NCBI GenBank assembly: GCA_945860725.1
Contig: CAMAQZ010000010.1
Location: 1 to 58,663 of the forward strand
Direction: 5' to 3'
DNA length: 58,663 bases
Source of the DNA: Klebsiella pneumoniae
Lineage (GTDB): Bacteria > Pseudomonadota > Gammaproteobacteria > Steroidobacterales > Steroidobacteraceae
The position numbers were made by a program, and so were the translations under genes. The notes under the pieces were generated by a model that was not told the origin of the DNA, ran no database searches, and was given only the letters and a program-made list of their open reading frames with translations. Below, one piece after another: positions 50,416-58,663 of this stretch. How positions within the stretch are numbered: position 1 is the first letter of the stretch; each line of letters starts with the position of its first letter.

Positions 50416-52091
50416 AGCTTCGCCGCCTCGTCGCGTAGTTCGCGGCGCAGGATCTTGCCGACATTGGTCTTCGGCAGTTCCTTCCTGAAATAGACATGCT
50501 TCGGCAACTTGTAGCCCGTGAGCGCAGTACGGCAGTGCTCGATGACCTGCTCCTCGGTGAGCGTCGGGTCCTTGCGGACCACGAACAGCGCGACCGCTTC
50601 GCCCGATTGCTCGCTCGGCTGCGCCACCGCGGCGGCCTCGAGGATGCCCGGATGCGTCACTGCGACGCTCTCGACCTCGTTCGGGTACACATTGAAGCCG
50701 GACACGTTGATCATGTCCTTCTTGCGGTCTTCGATGTAGACGAAGCCGCGGGCGTCGATGCGACCGATGTCGCCGGTGCGCAGCCAGCCGTCCGGCAACA
50801 TGACCTTGGCGGTCTCCTCGGGACGGTTCCAATAGCCCACCATGACCTGGGGTCCGCGCACGCAGATCTCGCCCGATGCGCCGATCGCCAGCATCGCACC
50901 GTCGTCGTCGGCGATGCCGATCTCGGTCGAGGAGATCGGCAGTCCGATCGAGTCGTTGAAGTCCTCGGTGATGGGGTTGATGCAGGCCGCGGGCGAGGTC
51001 TCGGTGAGACCCCAGGCCTGGGTGAGGATGCAGCCCGTCACCTGCTTCCAACGCTCCGCGACGGTGCGCTGCACGGCCATGCCGCCACCGAGTGTGCAGC
51101 GCAGCGCACTGAAGTCGATCTTCTCGAAGCCCGGCGTGTGCAGCAGCGCATTGAACAGCGTGTTGACGCCAGAGATGAAGGTGAACTTGTGCTTCGCGAG
51201 TTCTTTGACGAAGCCCGGAAAATCACGCGGGTTGGTGATCAGGACATTGGTCCAGCCGATGCGCAGGAACAGGATGCAGTTCCCGGTGAGCGCGAAGATA
51301 TGGTAGAGCGGCAGCGCGGTGATCGCGATGCCCGCTTGGTCCTGCGGCCAGGCAGGCTCGGTCCAGGCCGTGGATTGCAGCACATTAGCCGCGATGTTGC
51401 CGTGGCTCAGCATCGCACCTTTGGAGACGCCGGTCGTGCCGCCGGTGTACTGCAGGAAGGCGAGATCGTCGTGGCCGAGGTCAATCTGCTGCAGCGTATG
51501 GCGCGCGCCGACGGCGAGCACATCGAGGAAGCGGTGGTGGCCCGGGAGCGACCATGCGGGGACCTGCTTGCGTACGGTACGCACCACGAAGTCGACGATG
51601 GCGCTCTTCGGGAAGCCGAGCAGCTCGCCGACACTGGTCACCACCACATGCTTCACCTGCGTGCGGCCGATGACCTCCTGCAGCACATGGGCGAAGTTCT
51701 CGAGGATCACCACCGTCTCGGCGCCCGAGTCCTTTAGCTGGTGCTCGAGCTCGCGTGCGGTATAGAGCGGGTTGGTGTTAACCACCGTACCGCCGGCGCG
51801 CAGCACGCCGAGAAGTGCGATCGGGTACTGCAACAGGTTCGGCATCATGATGGCGACGCGGCCGCCGCGCTTGAAGCCGGTGTGCTGCTGCAGCCATGCG
51901 CCGAACGCGCGAGTCTGCGTGTCGAGCTCGCGATAGGTGATGTTGCGGCCCATCTGCACGAACGCGACCCGGTCGGCGAAGCGCGTGAAGCTCTCTTCGG
52001 CGAGATGTACGACGGAGGAGATCTGCAGCGGGTCGATGTCAGCCGGCACGCCGGCGGGGTAGGAGTCGAGCCAGTGGCGAGGGATTGTCAT
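50412..52091 (-). CDS. fadD: Long-chain fatty acid-CoA ligase
   Basis: A 559-residue AMP-forming ligase with P-loop [49 protein letters not shown] and [20 protein letters not shown]. It activates imported fatty acids with CoA and feeds beta-oxidation. The length and motifs match proteobacterial FadD closely. It is a single gene with tesA 20 bases upstream on the same strand, so the two could share a transcript. Confidence 0.94.
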   Translation of the reverse strand: MTIPRHWLDSYPAGVPADIDPLQISSVVHLAEESFTRFADRVAFVQMGRNITYRELDTQTRAFGAWLQQHTGFKRGGRVAIMMPNLLQYPIALLGVLRAGGTVVNTNPLYTARELEHQLKDSGAETVVILENFAHVLQEVIGRTQVKHVVVTSVGELLGFPKSAIVDFVVRTVRKQVPAWSLPGHHRFLDVLAVGARHTLQQIDLGHDDLAFLQYTGGTTGVSKGAMLSHGNIAANVLQSTAWTEPAWPQDQAGIAITALPLYHIFALTGNCILFLRIGWTNVLITNPRDFPGFVKELAKHKFTFISGVNTLFNALLHTPGFEKIDFSALRCTLGGGMAVQRTVAERWKQVTGCILTQAWGLTETSPAACINPITEDFNDSIGLPISSTEIGIADDDGAMLAIGASGEICVRGPQVMVGYWNRPEETAKVMLPDGWLRTGDIGRIDARGFVYIEDRKKDMINVSGFNVYPNEVESVAVTHPGILEAAAVAQPSEQSGEAVALFVVRKDPTLTEEQVIEHCRTALTGYKLPKHVYFRKELPKTNVGKILRRELRDEAAKL

Positions 52092-52111
52092 GCCCTGACT
52101 TTAGCGCGGGG

Positions 52112-52747
52112 TCAGCGTTGCAGCAATGGACGCAGCGCCGGCCACATCGTCTCGAGCATCATGGGCTGGGCTTTGGCCGTGGGGTGCAGACCGTCCGCTT
52201 GGATCATGCCCGGCTCCAGCACTATCTTTGACAGGAAGAACGGCTCGAAGGCGAGCCGGTGCTGGCGGGCGAGGTCGCGGAATACCTTCTCGAAGCCTTC
52301 CGAGTACCGCGCCCCGTAATTCGGTGGGATCTTCATGCCGAGCAGCAGCACTTGGGCGCCGGCGTCCTTGGAGAGAACGATCATCCGTTCGAGGTTGGCG
52401 CGAGAGGTCTCGAGGGGCAGCCCCCGCAGCCCATCGTTGCCGCCGAGCTCGAGGATGACGATGGCGGGACGGTGTACGGAGAGCGCTCGGGGTAGCCGCG
52501 CGAGGCCCCCGGTCGTGGTCTCGCCGCTGACGCTGGCATTGACCACGCGGTACCCGTAACCTTGTACCTTCAGGCGGCTTTGTAGGAGGGTGACCCAGCC
52601 CTCTTTGGCCGTCAACCCATACCCTGCGCTGATGCTGTCGCCGACCACTAAAATAGCAGGGGCGGGCGTGGCAGCGGGTGACGCAGCGGCCGGTGCCATC
52701 GACAGCAACAGTCCAACGGATAGGGAAGCGATCAGTTTGAGCAACAA
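52112..52747 (-). CDS. tesA: Secreted GDSL-type esterase/thioesterase I
   Basis: A 211-residue SGNH hydrolase with a signal peptide (LLKLIASLSVGLLLSMAPAAA). Catalytic blocks are GDSISAGYGL (Ser), the glycine of ETTTGGLARL, GGND (Asn) and DGLHP (Asp/His). TesA-type enzymes hydrolyse acyl-thioesters, esters and lysophospholipids in the periplasm. I chose TTG 52747 because GAGGA lies 8 bases upstream and the product has a full signal peptide; ATG 52699 would cut it. The first bases overlap the divergent ybbA start. Confidence 0.88.
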   Translation of the reverse strand: MLLKLIASLSVGLLLSMAPAAASPAATPAPAILVVGDSISAGYGLTAKEGWVTLLQSRLKVQGYGYRVVNASVSGETTTGGLARLPRALSVHRPAIVILELGGNDGLRGLPLETSRANLERMIVLSKDAGAQVLLLGMKIPPNYGARYSEGFEKVFRDLARQHRLAFEPFFLSKIVLEPGMIQADGLHPTAKAQPMMLETMWPALRPLLQR

Positions 52748-52760
52748 AGAAATAGTCCTC
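52722..52760. promoter_or_regulatory. Overlapping head-to-head starts of tesA and ybbA
   Basis: The ybbA TTG (52737, preceded by AGGGAAG) and the tesA TTG (52747 on the other strand, preceded by GAGGA) overlap by 11 bases. Each gene's ribosome site lies inside the coding start of the other, so promoters must lie within coding DNA. Confidence 0.5.
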
Positions 52761-53417
52761 GAGGCACAAGAGCTGGGTAAGGAGGTTAGCAGTCCGGAGG
52801 GGCCGCTCGCTATCGTCCGCGAGGTGTCCTTCCAGGTGCGGGCCGGAGAATCGGTCGCGATCGTCGGCGCCTCGGGCGCAGGCAAGTCTACGCTGCTCGC
52901 TTTGCTCGCCGGGCTTGACCTGCCGAGTTCCGGCCGGGTGCTACTCGCTGGAGAAGACCTGAACTCGCTCGACGAGGACGGCCGCGCCCGGCTGCGTGCC
53001 GAACGGGTCGGCTTCGTGTTCCAGTCCTTCCATCTCGTGCCGGCGCTGACGGCGCTCGAGAACGTGATGCTGCCGCTCGAGCTCGCCGGTCGGCGCGACG
53101 CCCGTGCGGGCGCTCGCGAAGCCCTCGAGCATGTCGGCCTCGGCAGCCGCGTCGGTCACTATCCGCGCCAGCTCTCGGGCGGCGAACAACAGCGCGTCGC
53201 CATCGCCCGCGCGTTCGTGGTGCGTCCGGCGGTGTTGTTCGCGGACGAGCCCACCGGCAACCTCGACACGGTCACCGGTGGTCGCATCGCCGACCTGTTG
53301 TTCGATCTCAACGCGAGATCCGGTACCACGCTGCTCCTTGTGACCCACGACCGCGACCTCGCCGTACGGTGTGGTCGCATGCTCGTCATGGAGGCGGGGC
53401 GGCTCGCCCCCGGCTGA
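52737..53417 (+). CDS. ybbA: ABC transporter ATPase YbbA (LolD-like)
   Basis: A 226-residue ATPase with Walker A GASGAGKS at 44-51, signature LSGGEQQRVAIARAF at 146 and Walker B LFADEPTGNLD (D170, E171), typical of the LolD/MacB group. It energises the permease encoded 3 bases downstream. The start is TTG 52737, with AGGGA 10 bases upstream; the open frame extends back through tesA antisense. Confidence 0.92.
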   Translation: MSNKEIVLEAQELGKEVSSPEGPLAIVREVSFQVRAGESVAIVGASGAGKSTLLALLAGLDLPSSGRVLLAGEDLNSLDEDGRARLRAERVGFVFQSFHLVPALTALENVMLPLELAGRRDARAGAREALEHVGLGSRVGHYPRQLSGGEQQRVAIARAFVVRPAVLFADEPTGNLDTVTGGRIADLLFDLNARSGTTLLLVTHDRDLAVRCGRMLVMEAGRLAPG

Positions 53418-53420
53418 ACC

Positions 53421-55919
53421 ATGGCCACTGTTAACGCCATCCCGCTCGCCCTGCGTCAGCTCGCCCGTGAGTGGCGTTCAGGCGAACTCGGCATCCTGCT
53501 GCTCGCGTTGACGGTCGCGGTCGCCGCACTCACCGGCGTCGGTTTCCTCGTCGATCGCATCAAACAATCGGTCGCGCTGCAGGCCAACGAGGTGTTGGCT
53601 GCCGACCTGCGCCTCGAGTCACCGCGCCCCATCGGGAATGCCTACGAGACCGAGGCGCGGCGTCGAGGCCTCACCGTCGCGCGCTCGACCTCGGTGCTCA
53701 GCATGGCGCAGTTGGGCGAGGCGACCCAGCTCTCCAATGTGCGCTTCGTTGGCGACGGCTACCCGCTGCGCGGCACGGTCGGCGTCTCGGGGACCGCCTT
53801 CGGCGCGCCGGTCGCGGTGTCCGCTGGGCCGCCGCGCGGCGAGGTCTGGCCAGACTCGAAACTGCTCTCCACGCTTGGCGGCGAGGTCGGCGCAACGCTG
53901 ACTGTGGGCGAGCTGAGCTTGCGTGTCAGCCGCGTGCTCATCACCCGTCCCGATCAGGGCGGCGGTTTCGCCGAGCTCGCGCCCTCGATGCTGGTGCACC
54001 GTGACGATCTCGAGGCCGCGAAGCTGCTGCAGCCCGGTTCGCGCGCGAGCGAGGCCGTGCTGTTCGCGGGCGAGACGAAAGCGGTCGCCGACTTCAAAAA
54101 ATGGCTCGACGGTACGCGCCAACGCGGCGAACGGCTGCTCGATGTCAGCGAGGCCAGTCCGCAGATCCAGACCGCGACCGACCGCGCGGGGCGGTTCCTA
54201 TCGCTCGCGAGCCTGGTCGCCGTGCTGCTCTGCGCGGTCGCGGTCGCGATGGCCGCGCGGCGCTATGTGCAGCGTCATCTCGACTCGGTCGCGCTCCTCA
54301 AGACCCTGGGCGCGAGCCGCATGTTCACGCTCACGGTGTCGCTGGTACAGCTCTTTGTGATCGCGGTCGCGGCCTCGTTGCTCGGTGCCGCCATCGGCTA
54401 CCTCGCGCAGGAATGGTTGTTGCGGGCGCTGCAGGGGCTGTTGCGTACCGATCTTCCGCCCGCGGGCTTTGCGCCGCTCGGCTTGGGCTTCATGACCTCG
54501 ATCGCGCTGCTCGCGGGTTTCGCGCTACCGCCGCTGCTGCAGCTCTCGCGCGTGCCCGCCATCCGCGTGCTGCGTCGCGATATCGGTGCGCCGACGCCGC
54601 TCGTCTGGCTCGCCTTCGGCCCCGCCGTGCTCGCGGTCGCGTTCCTCGTGTGGTGGGTGGTGCGCGAGCCGCGCCTCTTCGCCGGCTTCATCCTCGGTCT
54701 TGCGATATTTTTGAGTGTGCTCGCGGTCGCTGGTTGGCTGCTGGTGCGCGTCGCCGGATCGCTCCGGGGTACGGTGGGCGTGTCCTGGCGCTACGGCATC
54801 GCCAACCTGAGCCGGCGTCGCGGCGAGAGCATCGTGCAGATCGTCGCCTTCGGTTTAGGCCTGATGGTGCTGCTGCTGCTCGCCGTGGTGCGCAACGACC
54901 TGTTGGCGGATTGGAAGCGCAGCCTCCCCGAGAACCTGCCCAACTTCTTCTTCATCAACATCCCGCCCGATGTGCAGGCCGAGTTCCGCAGCTTTCTCGA
55001 GGCGCGCGGCGCTGAAACCTCGCGTGCGCTACCGATGATCCGCGCCCGTCTTACGGATATTAACGGACGGTCGGTGACCGACCTTAAGTTCAAGGACGAT
55101 CGCGGCGAGCGTTTTGCCAACCGCGATCAGAACATCACCTGGCAGACGGACCTCGGCGACGACAACAAGGTCATCGAGGGCCGTTGGTGGACGAAGGCCG
55201 ACCACGGAAAGCCTTTGGTCTCGATCTCCGATGAGTACCAGCAGGAGCTCGGCCTCAAGATCGGCGACCGCATGACCTTCGACATCGCGGGCGAGACGCT
55301 CGAAGCCGAAGTGGCGAGCGTGCGTAAGATCGAGTGGGACAGCTTCCAGCCGAACTTCTTCCTCGTGTTCCCGCCGGGGCTGCTCGATGAACTCGCCGGA
55401 ACCTGGATGACGAGCGCGTACTTGGATAAGGGCGAGGGACAGGTGGTCGCGGAGCTCGTGCGGCGCTATCCGAGCGTCTCGGTGTTCGACCTCGATGACA
55501 TCCTCACGCAGGTACGCGGCGTCATCGACAAGGCTGCCCTTGCCGTGCAGAGCGTGTTCCTCTTCACGCTCTTGGCGGGCATCGTCGTGCTGCTCGCCGC
55601 CGTGCAGGCGACGCGCGATGAGCGTCGTTACGAAAGCGCCATGTTGCGCACGCTCGGCGCGAGCCGCAGCACCGTCGCCCGCGGCATCCTCGCCGAGTTC
55701 ACCGCGCTTGGGCTGCTGTCGGGCTTGCTCGCCGCGATCGGCGCGACGCTCGCGGGGTACTTCATCGCGCGTGAGTTCCTCGAGGTGCAGTACAGCTTCG
55801 ATGCGACGCTGTGGGTGGTCGGACTCTTGGGCGGCGGCGCGTTGGTGGCCGCCAGCGGTTGGCTCGCCACGCGCTCGGTGCTGAAACAACCGCCGGCCAG
55901 CACTCTGCGCGGCGGCTGA
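53421..55919 (+). CDS. ybbP: ABC transporter permease YbbP, FtsX-like
   Basis: An 832-residue membrane protein with two FtsX-type domains: an N-terminal helix, a large periplasmic part, helices around 262-410, more helices at 415-510, a second periplasmic part (about 520-690) and four terminal helices. This is the plan of YbbP, partner of YbbA. It is a mechanotransmission-type permease, and export of lipids or periplasmic action with TesA has been suggested; the substrate is not known. It follows ybbA by 3 bases. Confidence 0.9.
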   Translation: MATVNAIPLALRQLAREWRSGELGILLLALTVAVAALTGVGFLVDRIKQSVALQANEVLAADLRLESPRPIGNAYETEARRRGLTVARSTSVLSMAQLGEATQLSNVRFVGDGYPLRGTVGVSGTAFGAPVAVSAGPPRGEVWPDSKLLSTLGGEVGATLTVGELSLRVSRVLITRPDQGGGFAELAPSMLVHRDDLEAAKLLQPGSRASEAVLFAGETKAVADFKKWLDGTRQRGERLLDVSEASPQIQTATDRAGRFLSLASLVAVLLCAVAVAMAARRYVQRHLDSVALLKTLGASRMFTLTVSLVQLFVIAVAASLLGAAIGYLAQEWLLRALQGLLRTDLPPAGFAPLGLGFMTSIALLAGFALPPLLQLSRVPAIRVLRRDIGAPTPLVWLAFGPAVLAVAFLVWWVVREPRLFAGFILGLAIFLSVLAVAGWLLVRVAGSLRGTVGVSWRYGIANLSRRRGESIVQIVAFGLGLMVLLLLAVVRNDLLADWKRSLPENLPNFFFINIPPDVQAEFRSFLEARGAETSRALPMIRARLTDINGRSVTDLKFKDDRGERFANRDQNITWQTDLGDDNKVIEGRWWTKADHGKPLVSISDEYQQELGLKIGDRMTFDIAGETLEAEVASVRKIEWDSFQPNFFLVFPPGLLDELAGTWMTSAYLDKGEGQVVAELVRRYPSVSVFDLDDILTQVRGVIDKAALAVQSVFLFTLLAGIVVLLAAVQATRDERRYESAMLRTLGASRSTVARGILAEFTALGLLSGLLAAIGATLAGYFIAREFLEVQYSFDATLWVVGLLGGGALVAASGWLATRSVLKQPPASTLRGG

Positions 55920-55932
55920 GGCGGATCAGACG

Positions 55933-57615
55933 ATGCGCGAACCCCCCGTCCCGACCAAGCAAGCCAAGATGGTCGGCTGGTATAACGCCGATGTGCTCGC
56001 GCAGTCGGCGTGGATGATGACCGTCGCCAATCTCTTCGGCCGGCATTCGGACTCCCGTCTCATCGAGGCGCTCTCCAACCAGCCGCAGGGCGTGTTCCGC
56101 TTCGAGACCGACGCACCGGACGGCGAATTCTGGTTCGATTTCGTGAGCGATGTCGGTGATGGCTTCAACCCGACCTACACCGTGGCGCGCGGCATCGCCG
56201 CCGCGGAGCTCGATGTCGAGGGCGCGGACGGCGCCGTCGTGCACACCCGCGCGGGCAGCGTGCTCGTGTTCGGAGGTGATCAGGTTTACCCGTATCCCAC
56301 GCGCGGCGCCTACGAAGAGCGCACCGAAGCCCCTTACGCCGCAGCCTTCGCCGCCGCCGGCCGTACGCCCAAAGTATTTGCAGTGCCCGGAAACCATGAC
56401 TGGTTCGACAGCCTGATCGCGTTCTCGCGGCTCTTCTGCCGTCCCGAGCGCGGCTTCGCAGGTTGCGCCACCGGCCAGACCCGCAGCTACTTCGCGCTGC
56501 AGCTGCCCGGGGACTGGTGGCTCTGCGCTGTCGACCTGCAGTTCGGTTCCGAGATGGACGAGCCGCAGGAGCGTTATTTCCGTGATGTCTCGGCGCGTAT
56601 GCCCCCGGCAGCGAACATCATCCTCTGCGCGCCGAGTCCGCAGTGGATCTATGCCGAGAGCTATCCGGCGTTCGCCGGCTACTCCGACGATTCCTTGTGC
56701 GATCTCGAAGAGCGTGTCCTCGGCCGCAAGGTCGCCGTGTTCCTCAGCGGCGACCTGCACCACTACAAGCGCCACGAGAGCGCCGACGGCCAGCAGAAGA
56801 TCGTCTCCGGCGGCGGCGGAGCGTTCCTGCATCCGACGCATGTGCCCGCGGGCGACACACTGCGCACCGGCCACAAACTGCGCGCCACCTTCCCCGATGC
56901 CGACACCTCGCGCAGCCTAACCTGGCGGACCCTCCTTTTTCCCTGGCTCAACCCCGGATTCTTGGGCCTCGTTGGTATCTTTTATCTGTTGTCCGCGTGG
57001 TTCGCTTCGGCGACCTTCGGACCGGAGGATCTGACCTCGCTGCCGGCTGCGCTGTTGGCGGCGCTCGAAGGCGCGCTGCGCGAGCCGGTGAATGGTTTGT
57101 GGCTTCTGATGTTCGTCGCCGCGATCATCTTCTTCACCGATACCCATTCCAAGTGGTACCGCCTCGTCGGCGGTTTTGCGCACGCCTGCGCGCACCTCGC
57201 CGCGGCGTTCTTCTCGGGTTGGTTGTCGCTGTGGTTCACGACGCAGGTGCTGGGGTTCACCTTTGGCTCGCTGCCACAGATGGCGCTCGCCGGCCTCATC
57301 ACTTTCACCGTCGGTGCGTTCGCCGGTGCCCTCGTGATGGGCGGGTATCTTTTCCTGTCGCTGCGGTTCTTCGGTCGCCACGCCAACGAGGCGTTCTCCT
57401 CGCTGCGCGTCCAGGACTACAAGCAGTGGCTGCGGCTGCGCATCGACGCCGCGGGTGCGCTGACCATCCACGCTATCGGCATCGACCGCGTGCCGCGCCG
57501 CTGGCGCGGTCCTGTCAAGCGGCCAGAACCTGATGACCCGCGCGCGACCGCGCCGCGCCTCATCGACCGCGTGACCCTGCGGCCGCTGGGGCAGGGAAGG
57601 TATGGAGTGGGGTGA
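55933..57615 (+). CDS. Membrane-anchored calcineurin-like metallophosphoesterase
   Basis: A 560-residue protein. The N-terminal phosphoesterase domain (about 40-330) carries metal motifs SDVGDG, FGGDQVYP, PGNHDWFD and SGDLHHYKRH in the normal order. The C half has about five hydrophobic segments (for example LVGIFYLLSAWF and GLWLLMFVAAIIFF), then a short cytoplasmic or periplasmic tail. The family cleaves phosphoester bonds; the substrate is unknown. The first motif has D-x-G in place of the common D-x-H. It lies 13 bases after ybbP on the same strand and may be in the same transcript. Confidence 0.8.
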   Translation: MREPPVPTKQAKMVGWYNADVLAQSAWMMTVANLFGRHSDSRLIEALSNQPQGVFRFETDAPDGEFWFDFVSDVGDGFNPTYTVARGIAAAELDVEGADGAVVHTRAGSVLVFGGDQVYPYPTRGAYEERTEAPYAAAFAAAGRTPKVFAVPGNHDWFDSLIAFSRLFCRPERGFAGCATGQTRSYFALQLPGDWWLCAVDLQFGSEMDEPQERYFRDVSARMPPAANIILCAPSPQWIYAESYPAFAGYSDDSLCDLEERVLGRKVAVFLSGDLHHYKRHESADGQQKIVSGGGGAFLHPTHVPAGDTLRTGHKLRATFPDADTSRSLTWRTLLFPWLNPGFLGLVGIFYLLSAWFASATFGPEDLTSLPAALLAALEGALREPVNGLWLLMFVAAIIFFTDTHSKWYRLVGGFAHACAHLAAAFFSGWLSLWFTTQVLGFTFGSLPQMALAGLITFTVGAFAGALVMGGYLFLSLRFFGRHANEAFSSLRVQDYKQWLRLRIDAAGALTIHAIGIDRVPRRWRGPVKRPEPDDPRATAPRLIDRVTLRPLGQGRYGVG

Positions 57616-57629
57616 GTCCCCCCTCGGGT

Positions 57630-58663
57630 TTACTTGATCAGACCAATCCCTATGACGGGCTTGCCGTTCTCCAGCTCCGGCCATACGACAAGACCTCGGG
57701 TGCCGTCGCCCGCAATCCTCGGGAATCCCGTAGCTCGACCACGCAACCGCGGCTCTATGAACGGCGGAGCGAGTGTGGCGTTGCCTGAAGCGTCGATCGT
57801 CGCCATGTCGATAGAGGGGCTGTCCTGCGCTCGACTTACCCATATCAGCAAAAACCCATCTCGCCAAGGAATGGCGTCGACACGACCTGAAGGAGACTTT
57901 GCCGAGGCGAGCACTCGCACTTTTGATTCTTCGACTGGACTAGAGCCAGCAGCAAAAATTTTATACCGCAGCTCCATCGAGTCATCGACGACTGTCGGCC
58001 AGAAAACAAGGCTACGCGCGCCATTGATAGCCAGTGCAGGTCCGTTGACCGGACAGCCTTCAATTCTCCATCCGTCTTCGTGCACAGGCTCCGGTTCACT
58101 CCATGGATGATCGGCTATTCTCCGACTGATCGAGATATCGCGTATCTCATCCTTGCTGCGATCCCTGTAGGCAAGTAGCGTCATATTGCCAAAACGGGCC
58201 AGATCGGTCTGGCAGCAGCTGCAGGTCTGGCTATCAATCAATGATTCTTTGATGATCTCGTTGTCCCCGTTGATCACTGCCGATCGTAAGGCCATCGCTG
58301 CCAAATCGTGGTTGTGTGGGTTGGTGGTGACGATGGGCGTAGCGGATACCGCGGCAAGTCGTCCATCAAGCCATACGATCAAGACTCGATCTTCCCCATC
58401 TGGGATCAGCGATACAAATCCATGCTGAGTATTTGTGCCGTCGCGGTGGGGTGAGACCGGTAAAGACCATGTCCGGCCCCTATCTTTGGATCGCACCAGC
58501 TTGATGTCATACCCTTCCGGGGATTCAGAGTCGTGTCTTTTGAGCCAAAATGCCACCCAGTCACCATTGTCCAAGACCGCCAGCGCTGGTGTATCAGCCC
58601 AGTTCACGAACCAGTCGTCACCCCTAGAGATAACGCCCTCGGCGGTGCGTTCGCCCTCGAGAT
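57630..58663 (-). CDS. Sialidase-like beta-propeller protein, 5' end beyond the window
   Basis: The frame is open to the window edge and the visible part is about 344 residues. It carries an Asp-box (SKDRGRTWS), a DSQTCSCCQTD motif and repeated W-P/G blade sequences (DEIRDISISRR, GWRIEGCPVNGPA). This is a well-spread bacterial family annotated as exo-alpha-sialidase, but sialidase activity is not shown and the CSCC cysteines suggest a disulfide or metal site. Base composition is clearly lower in GC than the rest of the window, with A/T at many third positions, which suggests later acquisition. The internal GTG at 58607 is not the likely start. Confidence 0.8.
   Translation of the reverse strand, partial: LEGERTAEGVISRGDDWFVNWADTPALAVLDNGDWVAFWLKRHDSESPEGYDIKLVRSKDRGRTWSLPVSPHRDGTNTQHGFVSLIPDGEDRVLIVWLDGRLAAVSATPIVTTNPHNHDLAAMALRSAVINGDNEIIKESLIDSQTCSCCQTDLARFGNMTLLAYRDRSKDEIRDISISRRIADHPWSEPEPVHEDGWRIEGCPVNGPALAINGARSLVFWPTVVDDSMELRYKIFAAGSSPVEESKVRVLASAKSPSGRVDAIPWRDGFLLIWVSRAQDSPSIDMATIDASGNATLAPPFIEPRLRGRATGFPRIAGDGTRGLVVWPELENGKPVIGIGLIK

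Overview
The window is a GC-rich (about two-thirds G+C by eye), gene-dense stretch of a gammaproteobacterial chromosome. Several neighbourhoods are typical of that class: yicC-gmk-rpoZ-spoT-ridA-recG, rph-rdgB-hemW, aroK-aroB-dgt, mrcA beside aroK, tesA divergent from ybbA-ybbP, and the cox operon with DUF2244, ctaG, SURF1, ctaA and ctaB. The genes describe an aerobic, biotin- and ubiquinone-making heterotroph with an aa3-type oxidase. I see no rRNA, tRNA, CRISPR array, insertion sequence or prophage.

The stand-out region is 4045-13337. Two giant genes overlap by 4 bp in one transcription unit: a three-domain propionyl-CoA synthase (acyl-CoA synthetase + enoyl-CoA hydratase + enoyl-CoA reductase, 1850 aa) and a bifunctional malonyl-CoA reductase built of tandem short-chain dehydrogenase folds (1247 aa). 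Together they would turn malonyl-CoA into propionyl-CoA via malonate semialdehyde, 3-hydroxypropionate and acryloyl-CoA. This is the diagnostic reductive arm of the 3-hydroxypropionate bicycle of Chloroflexus. Catalytic residues look intact in every domain. No other bicycle gene and no photosynthesis gene lies in the window. Two glyoxalase-II-like metallo-hydrolases flank the pair, one on each side.

Layout. 1-3898: two tail-to-tail TPR-sulfotransferases and a GloB-like hydrolase. 4045-13337: the 3-hydroxypropionate pair. 13365-15663: GloC-like hydrolase and a lipoprotein amidase. 15651-24123: cytochrome c oxidase operon on the minus strand, with one small gene facing the other way. 24189-29267: biotin operon bioB-bioF-photolyase-bioC-bioD on the minus strand. 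29341-30255: comF. 30136-33639: recG-ubiC-ubiA. 33697-38202: yicC-gmk-rpoZ-spoT-ridA. 38306-40871: rph-rdgB-hemW. 40872-41187: a 316-bp gap with a DnaA box and a promoter, then rpmE, an M48 protease and gltA. 44377-47453: PBP1a and a small unknown gene. 47544-50415: aroK-aroB-dgt. 50412-52091: fadD. 52112-55919: tesA and the ybbA-ybbP exporter. 55933-57615: a membrane-anchored metallophosphoesterase. 57630-58663: a lower-GC sialidase-like gene cut by the window edge.

Most genes sit in overlapping, probably translationally coupled operons. Other points worth attention are a photolyase in the position bioH occupies in bioBFHCD operons, a shortened BioC lacking the usual glycine-rich motif, a four-run G-quadruplex motif between yicC and rph, an unannotated 39-residue membrane gene between coxA and ctaG, and tesA and ybbA starting head-to-head on overlapping DNA with TTG codons.
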